Of a stretch of 33,207 nt of DNA, positions 7,983 to 16,710 are shown piece after piece (within the stretch, counting starts at the first letter, position 1; every line of letters starts with the position of its first letter). This stretch comes from an uncultured Haliea sp. (GTDB taxonomy: Bacteria > Pseudomonadota > Gammaproteobacteria > Pseudomonadales > Halieaceae), in NCBI GenBank assembly GCA_947258585.1, contig CAMYIZ010000022.1, positions 1-33,207 of the forward strand, written 5' to 3'. Made by a program: the position numbers and the translations under genes. The notes below the pieces were generated by a model. That model saw only the letters and a program-made list of their open reading frames with translations. It made no database searches and was not told the DNA's origin.

Positions 7983-8972
7983 ATGGATACCCAGAACCTC
8001 TACAAGGTTGACCTGAATCTGCTGGTGGCCCTGCAGGCCCTGCTGGAGGAACGCAGTGTCTCCCGCGCCGCGGAGCGTCTGCACATCACCCAGCCGGCAA
8101 TGAGCAAGACGCTCGCCCGCCTCAGGGAGCTGTTCGCTGACCCGCTGTTTACCCGCAGCAGCCGCGGCATGCAGCCGACACCGCGGGCCCAGGAACTGGC
8201 CACGGAACTCGGGGTGGCGCTTCACGATATCGCCAGGCTGGTGACCGGCTCCCATTTCGATCCCTACACCTACAGCGGAGAATTCACCCTTGCCCTGTCG
8301 GAATATATCGGCGTTGCCCTGCTGCCGAGCCTGATCCAGCGCCTGCATCAAGCCGCGCCCAGGCTGTCGATCCGCACCATCACCCGGGCAGAAAACCAGC
8401 TGGAACAGCTGGCCACTGGGAGTCTCGATTTCGCCATCCACATCGCCCAGGCCCACTATCCCGATGAGTTCCGCACTCAGGTTCTGGGAACCGCGCCTTC
8501 GGGTATCCTGGTCCGGGAAGGCCACCCCCTGTGCCAGGGAGAAATCAGCTGGGAGCGGCTGGCGCTGTACCCGGTGATCCGGGTCTATGTACCCGACCTG
8601 GAGCAGGCCGAACTGGCGCGCACCTCCGAGGCATTCATGCGTGTGCGCCATCCGCAGCAGGGCTCACTGGAGACCTCGCACCTGATGACCGCGATGGAGG
8701 TACTGCGCAATACCGACTACTTCCTGCCGGGACCCGCCTATGTACTGCAGAATTCCCATACCACCAACGGTATCGTTGCGCTGCGGACACCGCCCGGGAG
8801 TGACTACACCCTGAAGTACATGCTGGTCGCTCACCGGCGCACCGGGCACTCCCCGATGCACCAATGGCTGTGGGACCAGGTGCTGGACACCATCCGCGAA
8901 ATGGCGGCGGAGAACCCGGTCACCCAGCACGTCCGTTATCCTGCTATCCTGAGGCCCCTGAATCTTCCCTGA
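7983..8972 (+). CDS. LysR-family transcriptional regulator (NodD/LeuO-like group)
   Basis: The 329 residues have an N-terminal winged helix-turn-helix (VDLNLLVALQALLEERSVSRAAERL, then ITQPAMSKTLARLRELFADPLFTR) and a C-terminal effector domain of periplasmic-binding fold. The opening VDLNLL and DPLFTRSSRGMQPTPRA block are typical of the NodD/LeuO/SyrM-like group. The effector is unknown. The ATG at 7983 has no Shine-Dalgarno (CATATCTAAC precedes it), and the upstream region is far more AT-rich than its surroundings. The next gene, tatD, begins 22 bases downstream and may be co-transcribed. Neither neighbour identifies the regulon. Confidence 0.9.
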   Translation: MDTQNLYKVDLNLLVALQALLEERSVSRAAERLHITQPAMSKTLARLRELFADPLFTRSSRGMQPTPRAQELATELGVALHDIARLVTGSHFDPYTYSGEFTLALSEYIGVALLPSLIQRLHQAAPRLSIRTITRAENQLEQLATGSLDFAIHIAQAHYPDEFRTQVLGTAPSGILVREGHPLCQGEISWERLALYPVIRVYVPDLEQAELARTSEAFMRVRHPQQGSLETSHLMTAMEVLRNTDYFLPGPAYVLQNSHTTNGIVALRTPPGSDYTLKYMLVAHRRTGHSPMHQWLWDQVLDTIREMAAENPVTQHVRYPAILRPLNLP

Positions 8973-8994
8973 ACCGCAGCACTCCGGACCAAGC

Positions 8995-9813
8995 ATGAGC
9001 AACAGCAAACGACGCGACATCCCGAGCTACACGACCCCGCTGATTGAAACCCACTGCCACCTCGATTACCTGGACCAGGAGCAGCTGACGCAGACCCTGG
9101 ACCGCTCGCGGGAGGTCGGCATTGAACGGATCGTGACCATCGCGGTATCGGCGGCCAATCTCGACCGGGTTTTTGCCCTGACCCGGTGCGCGGACGATAT
9201 CTGGGGCACCCAGGGCATTCACCCCCATGAGGCCGAGGGCTACGACAGTGCCGTCGCCAACACGATCCGCGAGCGCGGCGACGATCCGCGGATCGTCGCC
9301 GTCGGCGAAATCGGCCTCGATTATTTTTACGACCACGCTGACCGGGCTGTGCAGCGCCAGGCATTTGCCGCACAGCTGGCGCTGGCGGTCGAACTGGACC
9401 TGCCAGTGGTCATCCACACCCGGGAAGCGGACGATGACACCCGCGCGATCCTCGAGGAATTTGCCCCGGACCTGGCCCGCAAGGGCGTGATTCACAGTTT
9501 TACCTCCAGCCTCGAACTGGCCGAATTCTGCCTGGACAGAGGTTTCATGCTCGGATTCAACGGCATCACCACGTTCAATCGGGCGGACAACGTCCGCGCA
9601 GCGGTGGCGCTGACGCCGCTGGACCAGCTGGTGCTGGAGACTGACTCTCCCTACCTGACCCCAGTGCCCTACCGGGGCCGTCCCAACGCCCCGTTTTACC
9701 TGCCCTTTGTCGCCGAGCGGGTAGCCGAGGTGAAGCAATTGCCGGTGGAGGAGCTTCTCCAGGCGGCGCATCGGAACAGCCTGGCACTTTTTTTTGCCGA
9801 TGAACCCGGCTGA
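8995..9813 (+). CDS. tatD: TatD-family metal-dependent deoxyribonuclease
   Basis: TIM-barrel metallohydrolase of the TatD family, cytosolic DNases with 3'-5' exonuclease or AP-endonuclease activity linked to DNA repair. The metal-binding set is complete: HxH in ETHCHLDYL (residues 20 and 22), the glutamate of VGEIGLDYFYD, histidines in VIHTRE and IHSFTSS, and the aspartate of LETDSPYL. The 272 residues match the family. Paralogs (TatD, YcfH, YjjV) cannot be separated with certainty. The ATG at 8995 has only a weak GGACC upstream. The first 12 residues (MSNSKRRDIPSY) look like a non-conserved extension. It lies 22 bases after the LysR gene. Confidence 0.92.
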   Translation: MSNSKRRDIPSYTTPLIETHCHLDYLDQEQLTQTLDRSREVGIERIVTIAVSAANLDRVFALTRCADDIWGTQGIHPHEAEGYDSAVANTIRERGDDPRIVAVGEIGLDYFYDHADRAVQRQAFAAQLALAVELDLPVVIHTREADDDTRAILEEFAPDLARKGVIHSFTSSLELAEFCLDRGFMLGFNGITTFNRADNVRAAVALTPLDQLVLETDSPYLTPVPYRGRPNAPFYLPFVAERVAEVKQLPVEELLQAAHRNSLALFFADEPG

Positions 9814-9851
9814 GCGGCAACAAATTTGGCCAGGAAAGTTGGCCGGGAAGC

Positions 9852-9880
9852 CTGAACCTGCTGGCTGTCGATGGTAAACT
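9852..9880 (+). promoter_or_regulatory. Candidate rapA promoter
   Basis: TAAACT at 9875-9880 lies 17 bases after CTGAAC at 9852-9857. The -10 is a fair match and the -35 is poor (three of six). It would give a start near 9887 and place a GC hairpin (9896-9911) in the leader. Confidence 0.3.
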
Positions 9881-9895
9881 GTGCGCCTTTTGCGC

Positions 9896-9911
9896 GCGGG
9901 CTGTGGCCCGC
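9896..9911 (+). other. Stem-loop in the rapA leader
   Basis: GCGGGC at 9896-9901 pairs perfectly with GCCCGC at 9906-9911 across a TGTG loop. It ends 17 bases before the rapA start. No T-run follows, so it is not an intrinsic terminator. A structural or RNA-stability role is possible. Confidence 0.4.
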
Positions 9912-9928
9912 CACGACGACAGGACACT

Positions 9929-12733
9929 ATGGACTATATAGTCGGCCAGCGCTGGGTAAGCCATGCGGATGCCCAGCTCGGGCTCGGAATTATTGTTGAA
10001 GTAGAGCCGCGGCGAGTCACCCTCAGCTTTCCCGCGGTGGGCGAAGAGCGCACCTATGCTGCGGACAGCGCGCCTCTCACCCGCCTGAGGTTCAAGGCCG
10101 GCGACCATATATCCACCTCCGGCAACCAAGAGCTGGTTATCACCGACGTGGTCGAGCGCGGCGGCCTGTTGCTCTACACCGGGACCGATCACCACGAACA
10201 GTCGATGACCATATCGGAGCTGGAGCTGGATGCTTTTGTCCAGATCACCACGCCCCAGCAGCGCCTGCTCAACGGCCATTTCGACAAGACCAGTGATTTC
10301 GCCCTGCGGGTCGCCACCCTGAACCAGCTCGACCGCCTGCAACGCTCCCCGGCCCGGGGCCTGATGGGTTCGCGCACCAGCCTGCTGCACCACCAGGTGT
10401 ATATCGCCAATGAGGTCGGCCAGCGCCACGCACCCCGGGTCCTGCTCGCCGACGAGGTCGGCCTGGGCAAAACCATCGAGGCGGGCATGATCCTGCACCA
10501 GCAGCTGCTGACCGGGCGCGCGACACGGGTCCTGATTCTGGTGCCACAGACCCTGCTGCACCAATGGCTGGTGGAGATGCTGCGGCGTTTCAACCTGCAC
10601 TTTTCCCTGTTCGATGAAGAGCGCCTGCAGGAGCTCTCCGGCGTGGATGAGTTCGGTGACGAGGCGCTGCCGGAGCTGTCGGAGTACAACCCCTTCGAGA
10701 GCGAGCAGCTGGTGCTCTGCAGCCTGGACCTGTTTCGCGAATACCCGGATCGCCAGCTGCAGGCCCTGGCCGCCACATGGGACCTGGTCGTGGTCGACGA
10801 AGCTCATCACCTGCACTGGTCACCCGAGACACCCGGCGAGGACTACCTCTTTGTCGCCGCCCTGGCGCGCCAGAACCCGGGCCTGCTGCTGCTCACTGCG
10901 ACACCGGAGCAAGTCGGTGTCGACAGTCATTTCGCCCGCCTCCAGCTGCTGGATCCCGAGCGCTTCCACTCGCTGGAGGCCTTCCGAGAGGAGGAGCAGC
11001 AGTACCGGCGCTGGAGCGAGATGGCGCAGCAACTCGAGCAGGGCGAAACACCCGCAAATCTGCCAGCGGGGCTGGACCCTTCCGCCCCCGCTGCGACCCT
11101 GATCGAGCAGATCCTCGATCGCCACGGGACCGGCCGTGTCATGTTCCGCAATACCCGTGCGGCCATCAGCGGCTTTCCCCAGCGGGTCATGCACCGCTAC
11201 CCGCTACCCGCACCCGACGCCTACAGCCACGCCAACAGTGATGTCCAGGAGGCGCTGCACCCGGAGTCGCCCTATCACGACGACAGCTGGCTGAGCTTTG
11301 ACCCCCGGGTGGCGTGGCTGGAACAGACCCTGAAGCGCCTGCGTCCGGAGAAAGTGCTGGTGATCTGTGCGCGCGCCGCCACCGCGGTGATGCTGGAGCA
11401 CTACCTGCACCTGCGCGCCGGCATCCGCTCCGCCGCTTTTTACGAGGGGCTCTCCATCATCGAGCGGGACCGCGCCGCCGCCTACTTCGCCGATGATGTG
11501 GCCGGGGCCCAGACCCTGGTCTGCTCGGAAATCGGCAGCGAGGGGCGCAACTTTCAGTTCGCCCATCACCTGGTCCTGTTCGACCTGCCACTGAACCCGG
11601 ACCTGCTGGAGCAGCGTATCGGCCGTCTCGACCGCATCGGCCAGACCGAGGATGTGCAGATCCACGTCCCCTATATCCAGGGCAGCGCGCAGGAGACCCT
11701 GCTGGACTGGTATGACCGCGGCCTCGACCTGTTCCGGGAGAGCTGCTCTGCGGGCACCCTCATATTTACTCGCTTCGAAGCGCGCCTGCTGCCGCAACTG
11801 CGCCGGCGCACCGCGGATTTTGAGGAACTGCTGGTCGACACTGCGGCCTTCACCCTGGACACCCGACGCGAACTGCGCGAGGGGCGCGACCGCCTGCTCG
11901 AACGCAACTCGTGCAAGCCCGAGGTCGCGGCGGCGGTGATCGCAGAAATCGAGGCCAACGAAGACAGCGGCAAGCTGCAAAGCTACCTGGAGTCACTCTG
12001 TGAAGCCTACGGGGTGGAGCACGAACATCACTCCGAACAGACCCTGATCCTGCGTCCGACTGAGCATATGCTCACCGGCCATTTCCCCGGGATGCAGGAG
12101 GAAGGCACCACCGTCACCTTCTCCCGCGACAAGGCGCTGGCCCGGGAGGACCTGGCATTCCTGACCTGGGAACACCCCATGCTGGTGGAAGCCATGGACA
12201 TGGTGCGCTCCACCGAGTTGGGCAATGCGTCCCTGAGCACCATCAAGCTCAAGGGCATCGCTCCGGGCACCATGCTGCTCGAGAGCATCTTCACCATCAA
12301 CTGCATCGGCCCCCGGGAGCTGCAGCTGGAGCGTTTCCTGCCACTGTCGCCCCTGCGCCTGCTGGTGGATGCGCGCGGCAAGGACCTCGCCGGACTGGTG
12401 CCCCACGAGCGACTCAACGGTCTGGTGGAAAGGGTCAACAAGAACACCGCGCTGGCGATCATCAAGCAGGTCCACAGTGAGGTGGACGCGAAAATGGCCC
12501 TGGCCACGAAGCTGGCGGAAACCCGGCTGGCGCCCACCCTGGCAGACGCGGAGACGCGGATGCGCGAGGATCTTGGCGCCGAGCGGGAGCGACTGCAGGC
12601 GCTGCGGGCCGTCAATCCCTCCATCCGCCAGGAGGAACTGGATCATCTTGACTACCGGATAGAGGAGTGTGCTGTACACATCCGCCACGCCAGCCTGCAA
12701 CTACAGGCCCTGCGCCTGATCATCACTACCTGA
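9929..12733 (+). CDS. rapA: RNA polymerase-associated ATPase RapA (SWI2/SNF2 family)
   Basis: SWI2/SNF2 ATPase that binds RNA polymerase and helps recycle it after transcription. From the ATG at 9929 the protein has 934 residues (E. coli 968). Its start, DYIVGQRWVSHADAQLGLG, aligns with the E. coli opening and decides the start over an earlier in-frame ATG at 9881. The N-terminal Tudor-like region is followed by Walker A LADEVGLGKT (K181) and the DEAH box VVVDEAHHLHW (290-293). The helicase C-terminal lobe includes CSEIGSEGRNFQFAHHLVLFDLP and EQRIGRLDRIGQT. The C-terminal RapA-specific region is present. An exported aminopeptidase gene starts 38 bases downstream and may share the transcript. 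Confidence 0.97.
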   Translation: MDYIVGQRWVSHADAQLGLGIIVEVEPRRVTLSFPAVGEERTYAADSAPLTRLRFKAGDHISTSGNQELVITDVVERGGLLLYTGTDHHEQSMTISELELDAFVQITTPQQRLLNGHFDKTSDFALRVATLNQLDRLQRSPARGLMGSRTSLLHHQVYIANEVGQRHAPRVLLADEVGLGKTIEAGMILHQQLLTGRATRVLILVPQTLLHQWLVEMLRRFNLHFSLFDEERLQELSGVDEFGDEALPELSEYNPFESEQLVLCSLDLFREYPDRQLQALAATWDLVVVDEAHHLHWSPETPGEDYLFVAALARQNPGLLLLTATPEQVGVDSHFARLQLLDPERFHSLEAFREEEQQYRRWSEMAQQLEQGETPANLPAGLDPSAPAATLIEQILDRHGTGRVMFRNTRAAISGFPQRVMHRYPLPAPDAYSHANSDVQEALHPESPYHDDSWLSFDPRVAWLEQTLKRLRPEKVLVICARAATAVMLEHYLHLRAGIRSAAFYEGLSIIERDRAAAYFADDVAGAQTLVCSEIGSEGRNFQFAHHLVLFDLPLNPDLLEQRIGRLDRIGQTEDVQIHVPYIQGSAQETLLDWYDRGLDLFRESCSAGTLIFTRFEARLLPQLRRRTADFEELLVDTAAFTLDTRRELREGRDRLLERNSCKPEVAAAVIAEIEANEDSGKLQSYLESLCEAYGVEHEHHSEQTLILRPTEHMLTGHFPGMQEEGTTVTFSRDKALAREDLAFLTWEHPMLVEAMDMVRSTELGNASLSTIKLKGIAPGTMLLESIFTINCIGPRELQLERFLPLSPLRLLVDARGKDLAGLVPHERLNGLVERVNKNTALAIIKQVHSEVDAKMALATKLAETRLAPTLADAETRMREDLGAERERLQALRAVNPSIRQEELDHLDYRIEECAVHIRHASLQLQALRLIITT

Positions 12734-12771
12734 AGGCAATCAACCTACTGCAAGAAAAGGTCTATCCCACT

Positions 12772-14319
12772 ATGGCAATCCTTCATCGCCTGGCCACCGG
12801 GCTACTACTGACACTGCTGGCAGCGGTTGCCAGCGCCGACTACCTCGAAACCAGCCACACGTTCCGGGAACAGCCCGCCAGCGAGGCCGACACCCTGGTG
12901 GTACTGGTACCGCTCAACAATACCGGCGACCTGCCGGGCTGGGGGCAGGATACCCGCAGCCAGGTCAGCCGCGCCCTCGCCGCCCAGGGCTTCGACGGCA
13001 GCATGGGCCAGCAGCTGGAGATCCTGGCGCCAGCAGGACTGCCGGTGGATCGCCTGATCGCTATCGGCCTGGGGGAGCCCGCCGAACTGGCGCGGGCCGA
13101 CGCAGAGATGCTGGGCGCGAGCCTGGCCAACCACCTGAACCTGGGCAAGGCCCAAACCGTGCGAGTGCACTCGGGCCTGGTTTCCGATCCGCAGCTGAAC
13201 ACCGCTATCGTGACCGCAATGGCCCATGGTACGGACCTGGCCAACTATCGCTTCGATCGCCTCAAGACCCAACCCGAGCCGCGGCCGGCGCAGGCTTTCG
13301 AGTGGCTGGTGGCGGCACAGGACGCGGCGGAAGGCAACTGGCGGCAACTCCAGGCCCTGGCACAGGGTGTATTCACCGCCCGGGAGCTGACCAACCTGTC
13401 CGCCAGCGACGGCAACCCCGCCGCCTTCGCCGAATACATGCGCAAGCGCCTGCAACCACTCGGCGTCAAAGTGACCGTACTCGGTCCCCAGCAGGTGTTG
13501 AAAGCCGGCATGGGCGCCCTCTACGGCGTCAGCAAGGGCAGCCAGCACGGGGCTCACCTGCTTGTCGCCCACTGGCGCGGCAGCGACGACGCAGCCATCG
13601 CCCTGATTGGCAAGGGCATCACCTTCGACAGCGGCGGTTACAACCTGAAGACCGACGCCGCATCCATCCTCGCCATGACCGGCGACAAGGCCGGCGCTGC
13701 CGCCGTGGCGGGCACCATTGAAGCGCTGGCCCTGCAAAAGGCCAGGGTGAATGTGGTCGGTATCATGCCGCTGGCGCAGAACGCGATTTCCGGCACCGCC
13801 CAACTGCCGGGGGACGTGGTGACCGCTGGCAACGGCATGACGATTGAGGTCGTCAATACCGATGCCGAGGGCCGGCTGGTGCTGGCGGATGGGATCTGGT
13901 ACGCACGCGAGCACTTCCAGCCCCGGGTTGTTGCCGATATCGCCACCCTGACCGGCTCCAAGGTGCGCGCCCTGGGACGCGACTACGCCGCGGTGTTCAG
14001 CGAGGACCACAGGCTCATCGAGACCCTGGAGGCGGCGGGAGAGCTGACCCGGGAGCGGGTCTGGCAGTTGCCGCTCAAACCCTATGAGAAAATCATCGAC
14101 AGCCAGGTAGCGGACATGAAGAACGCCGGCGAACCGGGCGCCCAGGCCGGGGCTATATTCCTCCAGCGCTTCGCCGGCGACACCCCCTGGGTGCACATCG
14201 ACATGGCCGGCAACGGCCGCTACGAGGCGACCAGCCTGCCTCCGCTGGTCGGCGCCACCGGTTACGGTGTGCGCCTGCTCACCGAGTGGGTGAAACTGTA
14301 CTCAGCGGACCAGGGCTAG
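12772..14319 (+). CDS. Exported M17-family leucyl aminopeptidase
   Basis: Dinuclear-metal aminopeptidase that removes N-terminal residues from peptides. The first 22 residues (MAILHRLATGLLLTLLAAVASA) look like a cleaved signal peptide, unlike cytosolic PepA, so it probably acts in the periplasm. The catalytic domain holds GKGITFDSGG (K281, D286), K293, an Asp in MTGDKAGAA (D305) and the signature NTDAEGRL (D364, E366, R368), so the metal ligands and catalytic residues appear complete. The metal-site loop after K293 seems one residue longer than in E. coli PepA. The ATG at 12772 is chosen because the signal peptide starts there; the upstream in-frame sequence overlaps rapA. It converges with the SDR gene, four bases apart. 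Confidence 0.92.
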   Translation: MAILHRLATGLLLTLLAAVASADYLETSHTFREQPASEADTLVVLVPLNNTGDLPGWGQDTRSQVSRALAAQGFDGSMGQQLEILAPAGLPVDRLIAIGLGEPAELARADAEMLGASLANHLNLGKAQTVRVHSGLVSDPQLNTAIVTAMAHGTDLANYRFDRLKTQPEPRPAQAFEWLVAAQDAAEGNWRQLQALAQGVFTARELTNLSASDGNPAAFAEYMRKRLQPLGVKVTVLGPQQVLKAGMGALYGVSKGSQHGAHLLVAHWRGSDDAAIALIGKGITFDSGGYNLKTDAASILAMTGDKAGAAAVAGTIEALALQKARVNVVGIMPLAQNAISGTAQLPGDVVTAGNGMTIEVVNTDAEGRLVLADGIWYAREHFQPRVVADIATLTGSKVRALGRDYAAVFSEDHRLIETLEAAGELTRERVWQLPLKPYEKIIDSQVADMKNAGEPGAQAGAIFLQRFAGDTPWVHIDMAGNGRYEATSLPPLVGATGYGVRLLTEWVKLYSADQG

Positions 14320-14323
14320 ACGC

Positions 14324-15091
14324 TCAGGCCTCCGCGACCATGCCGCCGTCCAGCACCAGCACATGGCCCGTCACCCAGGCCGAGGCCCTGGAACTCAGGT
14401 AAATAGCGGTGCCGGCGGCATCCTCCGGGGAGCCCATGCGGCTGATCGGGAAGGCCTTGGCGATCTCATCCTCGTGCCCCGCCATGTGCGCGGTCATCTT
14501 GCTCGGAAACAGGCCCGGGGCAATGGCGTTGACGTTCACCTGCTCCCGCGCCAGTTCGGCGCCCATGTGCCGCGTGAGCTGGTGCACCGCCGCCTTGCTG
14601 GCGCAGTAACCATAGTTCGTCATGTGGCTGTTGGTAATACCGTTCACGGACCCGATATTGATCACTCGCGCCGGATCCGCGGCTGTACCCGCAGCCCGCA
14701 GCGACGGCAGCAACTGCTGGGTGAGGAAGAAGATCGACTTGACGTTGAGGTCCATCACCTTGTCCCAGCCGCTCTCGGGAAACTCATCGATGCTCGCACC
14801 CCAGGTGGCCCCGGCGTTATTGACCAGGATGTGCAGCGCCGGCTCACGCTCGCGAATCTCGGCGGCAAAGCGGGTGACTCCCTCCACGGTGGACAGGTCC
14901 GACGCCAGGGCAATGCACTCGCCCTGCCGGGAAAGTTCGGCGGCGGTTGCCTGCAGTTCATCCTCGCGACGGGCCGTGATGTAGGTGCGCACGCCGTTGG
15001 CCACAAAACCCTCGGCAATCATCGCACCAATGCCACGGGATCCCCCCGTTACCACCGCCACCTTGCCACTGACATCAAACAGGTTTTTCAT
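14324..15091 (-). CDS. RhlG-like short-chain dehydrogenase/reductase
   Basis: Classical SDR of 255 residues with the cofactor motif TGGSRGIG (15-22), NNAG (91-94), and catalytic S148, Y162 and K166. An arginine after beta-2 (TARRED, R41-42) suggests NADP(H). Several blocks, such as GWDKVMDLNVKSIFFLTQQL and ARVINIGSVNGI, resemble RhlG of Pseudomonas, a beta-ketoacyl reductase-like protein, so the likely substrate is a 3-oxoacyl or related lipid chain; this is inference. A strong GGAGGAAAG precedes the ATG. It is the last gene of the seven-gene minus-strand operon, 49 bases after the carboxyltransferase gene, with a hairpin and a TATAAA in that gap that could give some separate control. Confidence 0.9.
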   Translation of the reverse strand: MKNLFDVSGKVAVVTGGSRGIGAMIAEGFVANGVRTYITARREDELQATAAELSRQGECIALASDLSTVEGVTRFAAEIREREPALHILVNNAGATWGASIDEFPESGWDKVMDLNVKSIFFLTQQLLPSLRAAGTAADPARVINIGSVNGITNSHMTNYGYCASKAAVHQLTRHMGAELAREQVNVNAIAPGLFPSKMTAHMAGHEDEIAKAFPISRMGSPEDAAGTAIYLSSRASAWVTGHVLVLDGGMVAEA

Positions 15092-15123
15092 TGCTTTCCT
15101 CCGATTTATACCATTTCACAAGC

Positions 15124-15139
15124 GGGCGTTTGCACGCCC
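15124..15139 (-). other. Intercistronic stem-loop with GCAA loop
   Basis: On the minus strand GGGCGT pairs with ACGCCC across a GCAA (GNRA-type) tetraloop, directly after the carboxyltransferase stop codon at 15141-15143. No T-run follows, so it is more likely an RNA-processing or stability element, or a weak attenuator, between the last two operon genes. Confidence 0.45.
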
Positions 15140-15140
15140 A

Positions 15141-16676
15141 TCAGCGCGCTACAACCCCGGCGGCACGCAATGCCTTCAGCACCTCGCCGCGGGTATCTGC
15201 CGGGTCAATCACCGCGTCGATTTCCAGGAAGGAAGCCGCCTCAGTCGCCTTCCCCGACTCGTACAGGCGTGCCACCAGTTGCTCGAACAGCGCCTCGCGT
15301 TCCGCGGGATCGGCAATCGCTTCCAGCTCCTTGCGGTACCCGAGCCTGACCGCACCCTCCAGGCCCATGCCACCAAATTCGCCGGTCGGCCAGGACGCCG
15401 AATACACCGGGGCCATGAAACTGCCGCCCGTCATGGCCATGGCGCCAAGGCCGTAGCCCTTGCGCAGAAAAATGGCCACCACCGGCACGGTCAGGCTGGC
15501 GCCGGTCAGGAACAGGGCGGACATGCGACGCACCGCGGCTTCCTGCTCGCTGGCCGGGCCCACCATAAAGCCGGGGGTGTCAGTCAGGGAGAGTACCGGC
15601 AGGCCAAAGGCATTGCACAGCTGCAGGAAGCGGGCGGCCTTCTCCGCGGACTCGGCATCCACGGCACCCCCCAGCTGCTGGCAATCGTTGGCGATCAGCG
15701 CTACCGGCATGCCCTCAAGGCGGATGAAACCGGTGATGATGCCGCGGCCGTAGACGCGGCGCAATTCAAGGAAAGAGCCGCTGTCGGCAATGATCTCGAT
15801 CACCTTGCGCACCGGGTAGGCCCAGCGCCGGTCCGCGGGAATCAGGTCTCGCAGCGGAAGCTGATCGCCACAGTCCCAGGCGGCGACCGGCCCCTGAAAG
15901 TAACCCAGCAACTGGCGCGCCAGCACCGTTGCCTGGGCCTCGTCGTCCGCGGCGATATCGACCACGCCGTTTTTCAGCTGCACATCAATAGGGCCGATGG
16001 CCTTCGCCTCGACTTTGCCCAGGCCGCCACCCTCGATCATGGCGGGACCGGCCATGCCGATCCAGGAACTGCGGGTGGCAATGGTAAAATCGGCGCAACC
16101 AAACAGGGCCGCATTGCCGGCGAAACAGTAGCCGTTGTTGACCGCAATACGCGGCACCTTGCCCGCGAGCCTGGCCCAGGTCCGGAAAGAATGCAGATGC
16201 AGGCCGGCGATCTGGGTCAGTACATCGGTGTCACCGGGGCGTCCACCGCCGCCCTCGGTATACATGACAATCGGCAGGCGGTGCTGCTCCGCGAGTTCGC
16301 ACAGACGGTCCAGCTTGCCGTGGTGGAAAAAGCCCTGGGTTCCCGCGAGTACCGCGTAGTCGTTGACGACTACAGCCGCCCGCGCCGCGGTGCTGCCGAC
16401 GCGATCCGCGTTGATGGTAGCCGTGCCGGTGATGATGCCGTCGGCGGCGGTGCTGGACTGCAGTTCCCGGTAGTCGCGACGGTTGCGCTGGGCCGCCACC
16501 GCGAGCTGGCCGTATTCCTGGAAGCTGTCCGGGTCTACCAGATCTGCCAGGTTCTCCCGCGCGGTACGATAGCCGGCCGCGTGGCGACGCTGCCGGGCTT
16601 CGGCACGACCCGCATCCAGGGTACGCAGTAATCTGTCCCGCAGGGCCTGCAGTTCCGGGCGCGGGCTGTCATCCAA
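15141..16676 (-). CDS. Acyl-CoA carboxylase carboxyltransferase (beta) subunit
   Basis: The 511-residue protein has the two crotonase-fold halves of biotin-dependent carboxyltransferases (PccB/MccB/AccD family). The N-half includes MYTEGGGGRPGDTD and NNGYCFAGNAALFGCAD. The C-half includes VYGRGIITGFIRLEGMPVA, LTDTPGFMVGPASE and KGYGLGAMAMTGG. These enzymes move carboxyl from biotin to an acyl-CoA such as propionyl-, methylcrotonyl- or geranyl-CoA; the substrate is not readable here. A biotin carboxylase/BCCP partner is required by the family but absent from the window. It starts 34 bases after the hydratase gene in the operon, and the Shine-Dalgarno (GAGGG, about 13 bases away) is weak. Confidence 0.88.
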   Translation of the reverse strand: MDDSPRPELQALRDRLLRTLDAGRAEARQRRHAAGYRTARENLADLVDPDSFQEYGQLAVAAQRNRRDYRELQSSTAADGIITGTATINADRVGSTAARAAVVVNDYAVLAGTQGFFHHGKLDRLCELAEQHRLPIVMYTEGGGGRPGDTDVLTQIAGLHLHSFRTWARLAGKVPRIAVNNGYCFAGNAALFGCADFTIATRSSWIGMAGPAMIEGGGLGKVEAKAIGPIDVQLKNGVVDIAADDEAQATVLARQLLGYFQGPVAAWDCGDQLPLRDLIPADRRWAYPVRKVIEIIADSGSFLELRRVYGRGIITGFIRLEGMPVALIANDCQQLGGAVDAESAEKAARFLQLCNAFGLPVLSLTDTPGFMVGPASEQEAAVRRMSALFLTGASLTVPVVAIFLRKGYGLGAMAMTGGSFMAPVYSASWPTGEFGGMGLEGAVRLGYRKELEAIADPAEREALFEQLVARLYESGKATEAASFLEIDAVIDPADTRGEVLKALRAAGVVAR

Positions 16677-16710
16677 GACGGAGCCCTCGCTGGGGGACCG
16701 GCCGCGCCAT

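Noticed and set aside
9881-9928. Earlier in-frame start for rapA adding 16 residues
   Set aside because: The segment is unconserved and lies across a hairpin; the family N-terminus begins at 9929.
14985-16631. Plus-strand open frame of about 548 residues across the carboxyltransferase gene
   Set aside because: The minus-strand protein has unmistakable carboxyltransferase motifs; the opposite frame shows none.
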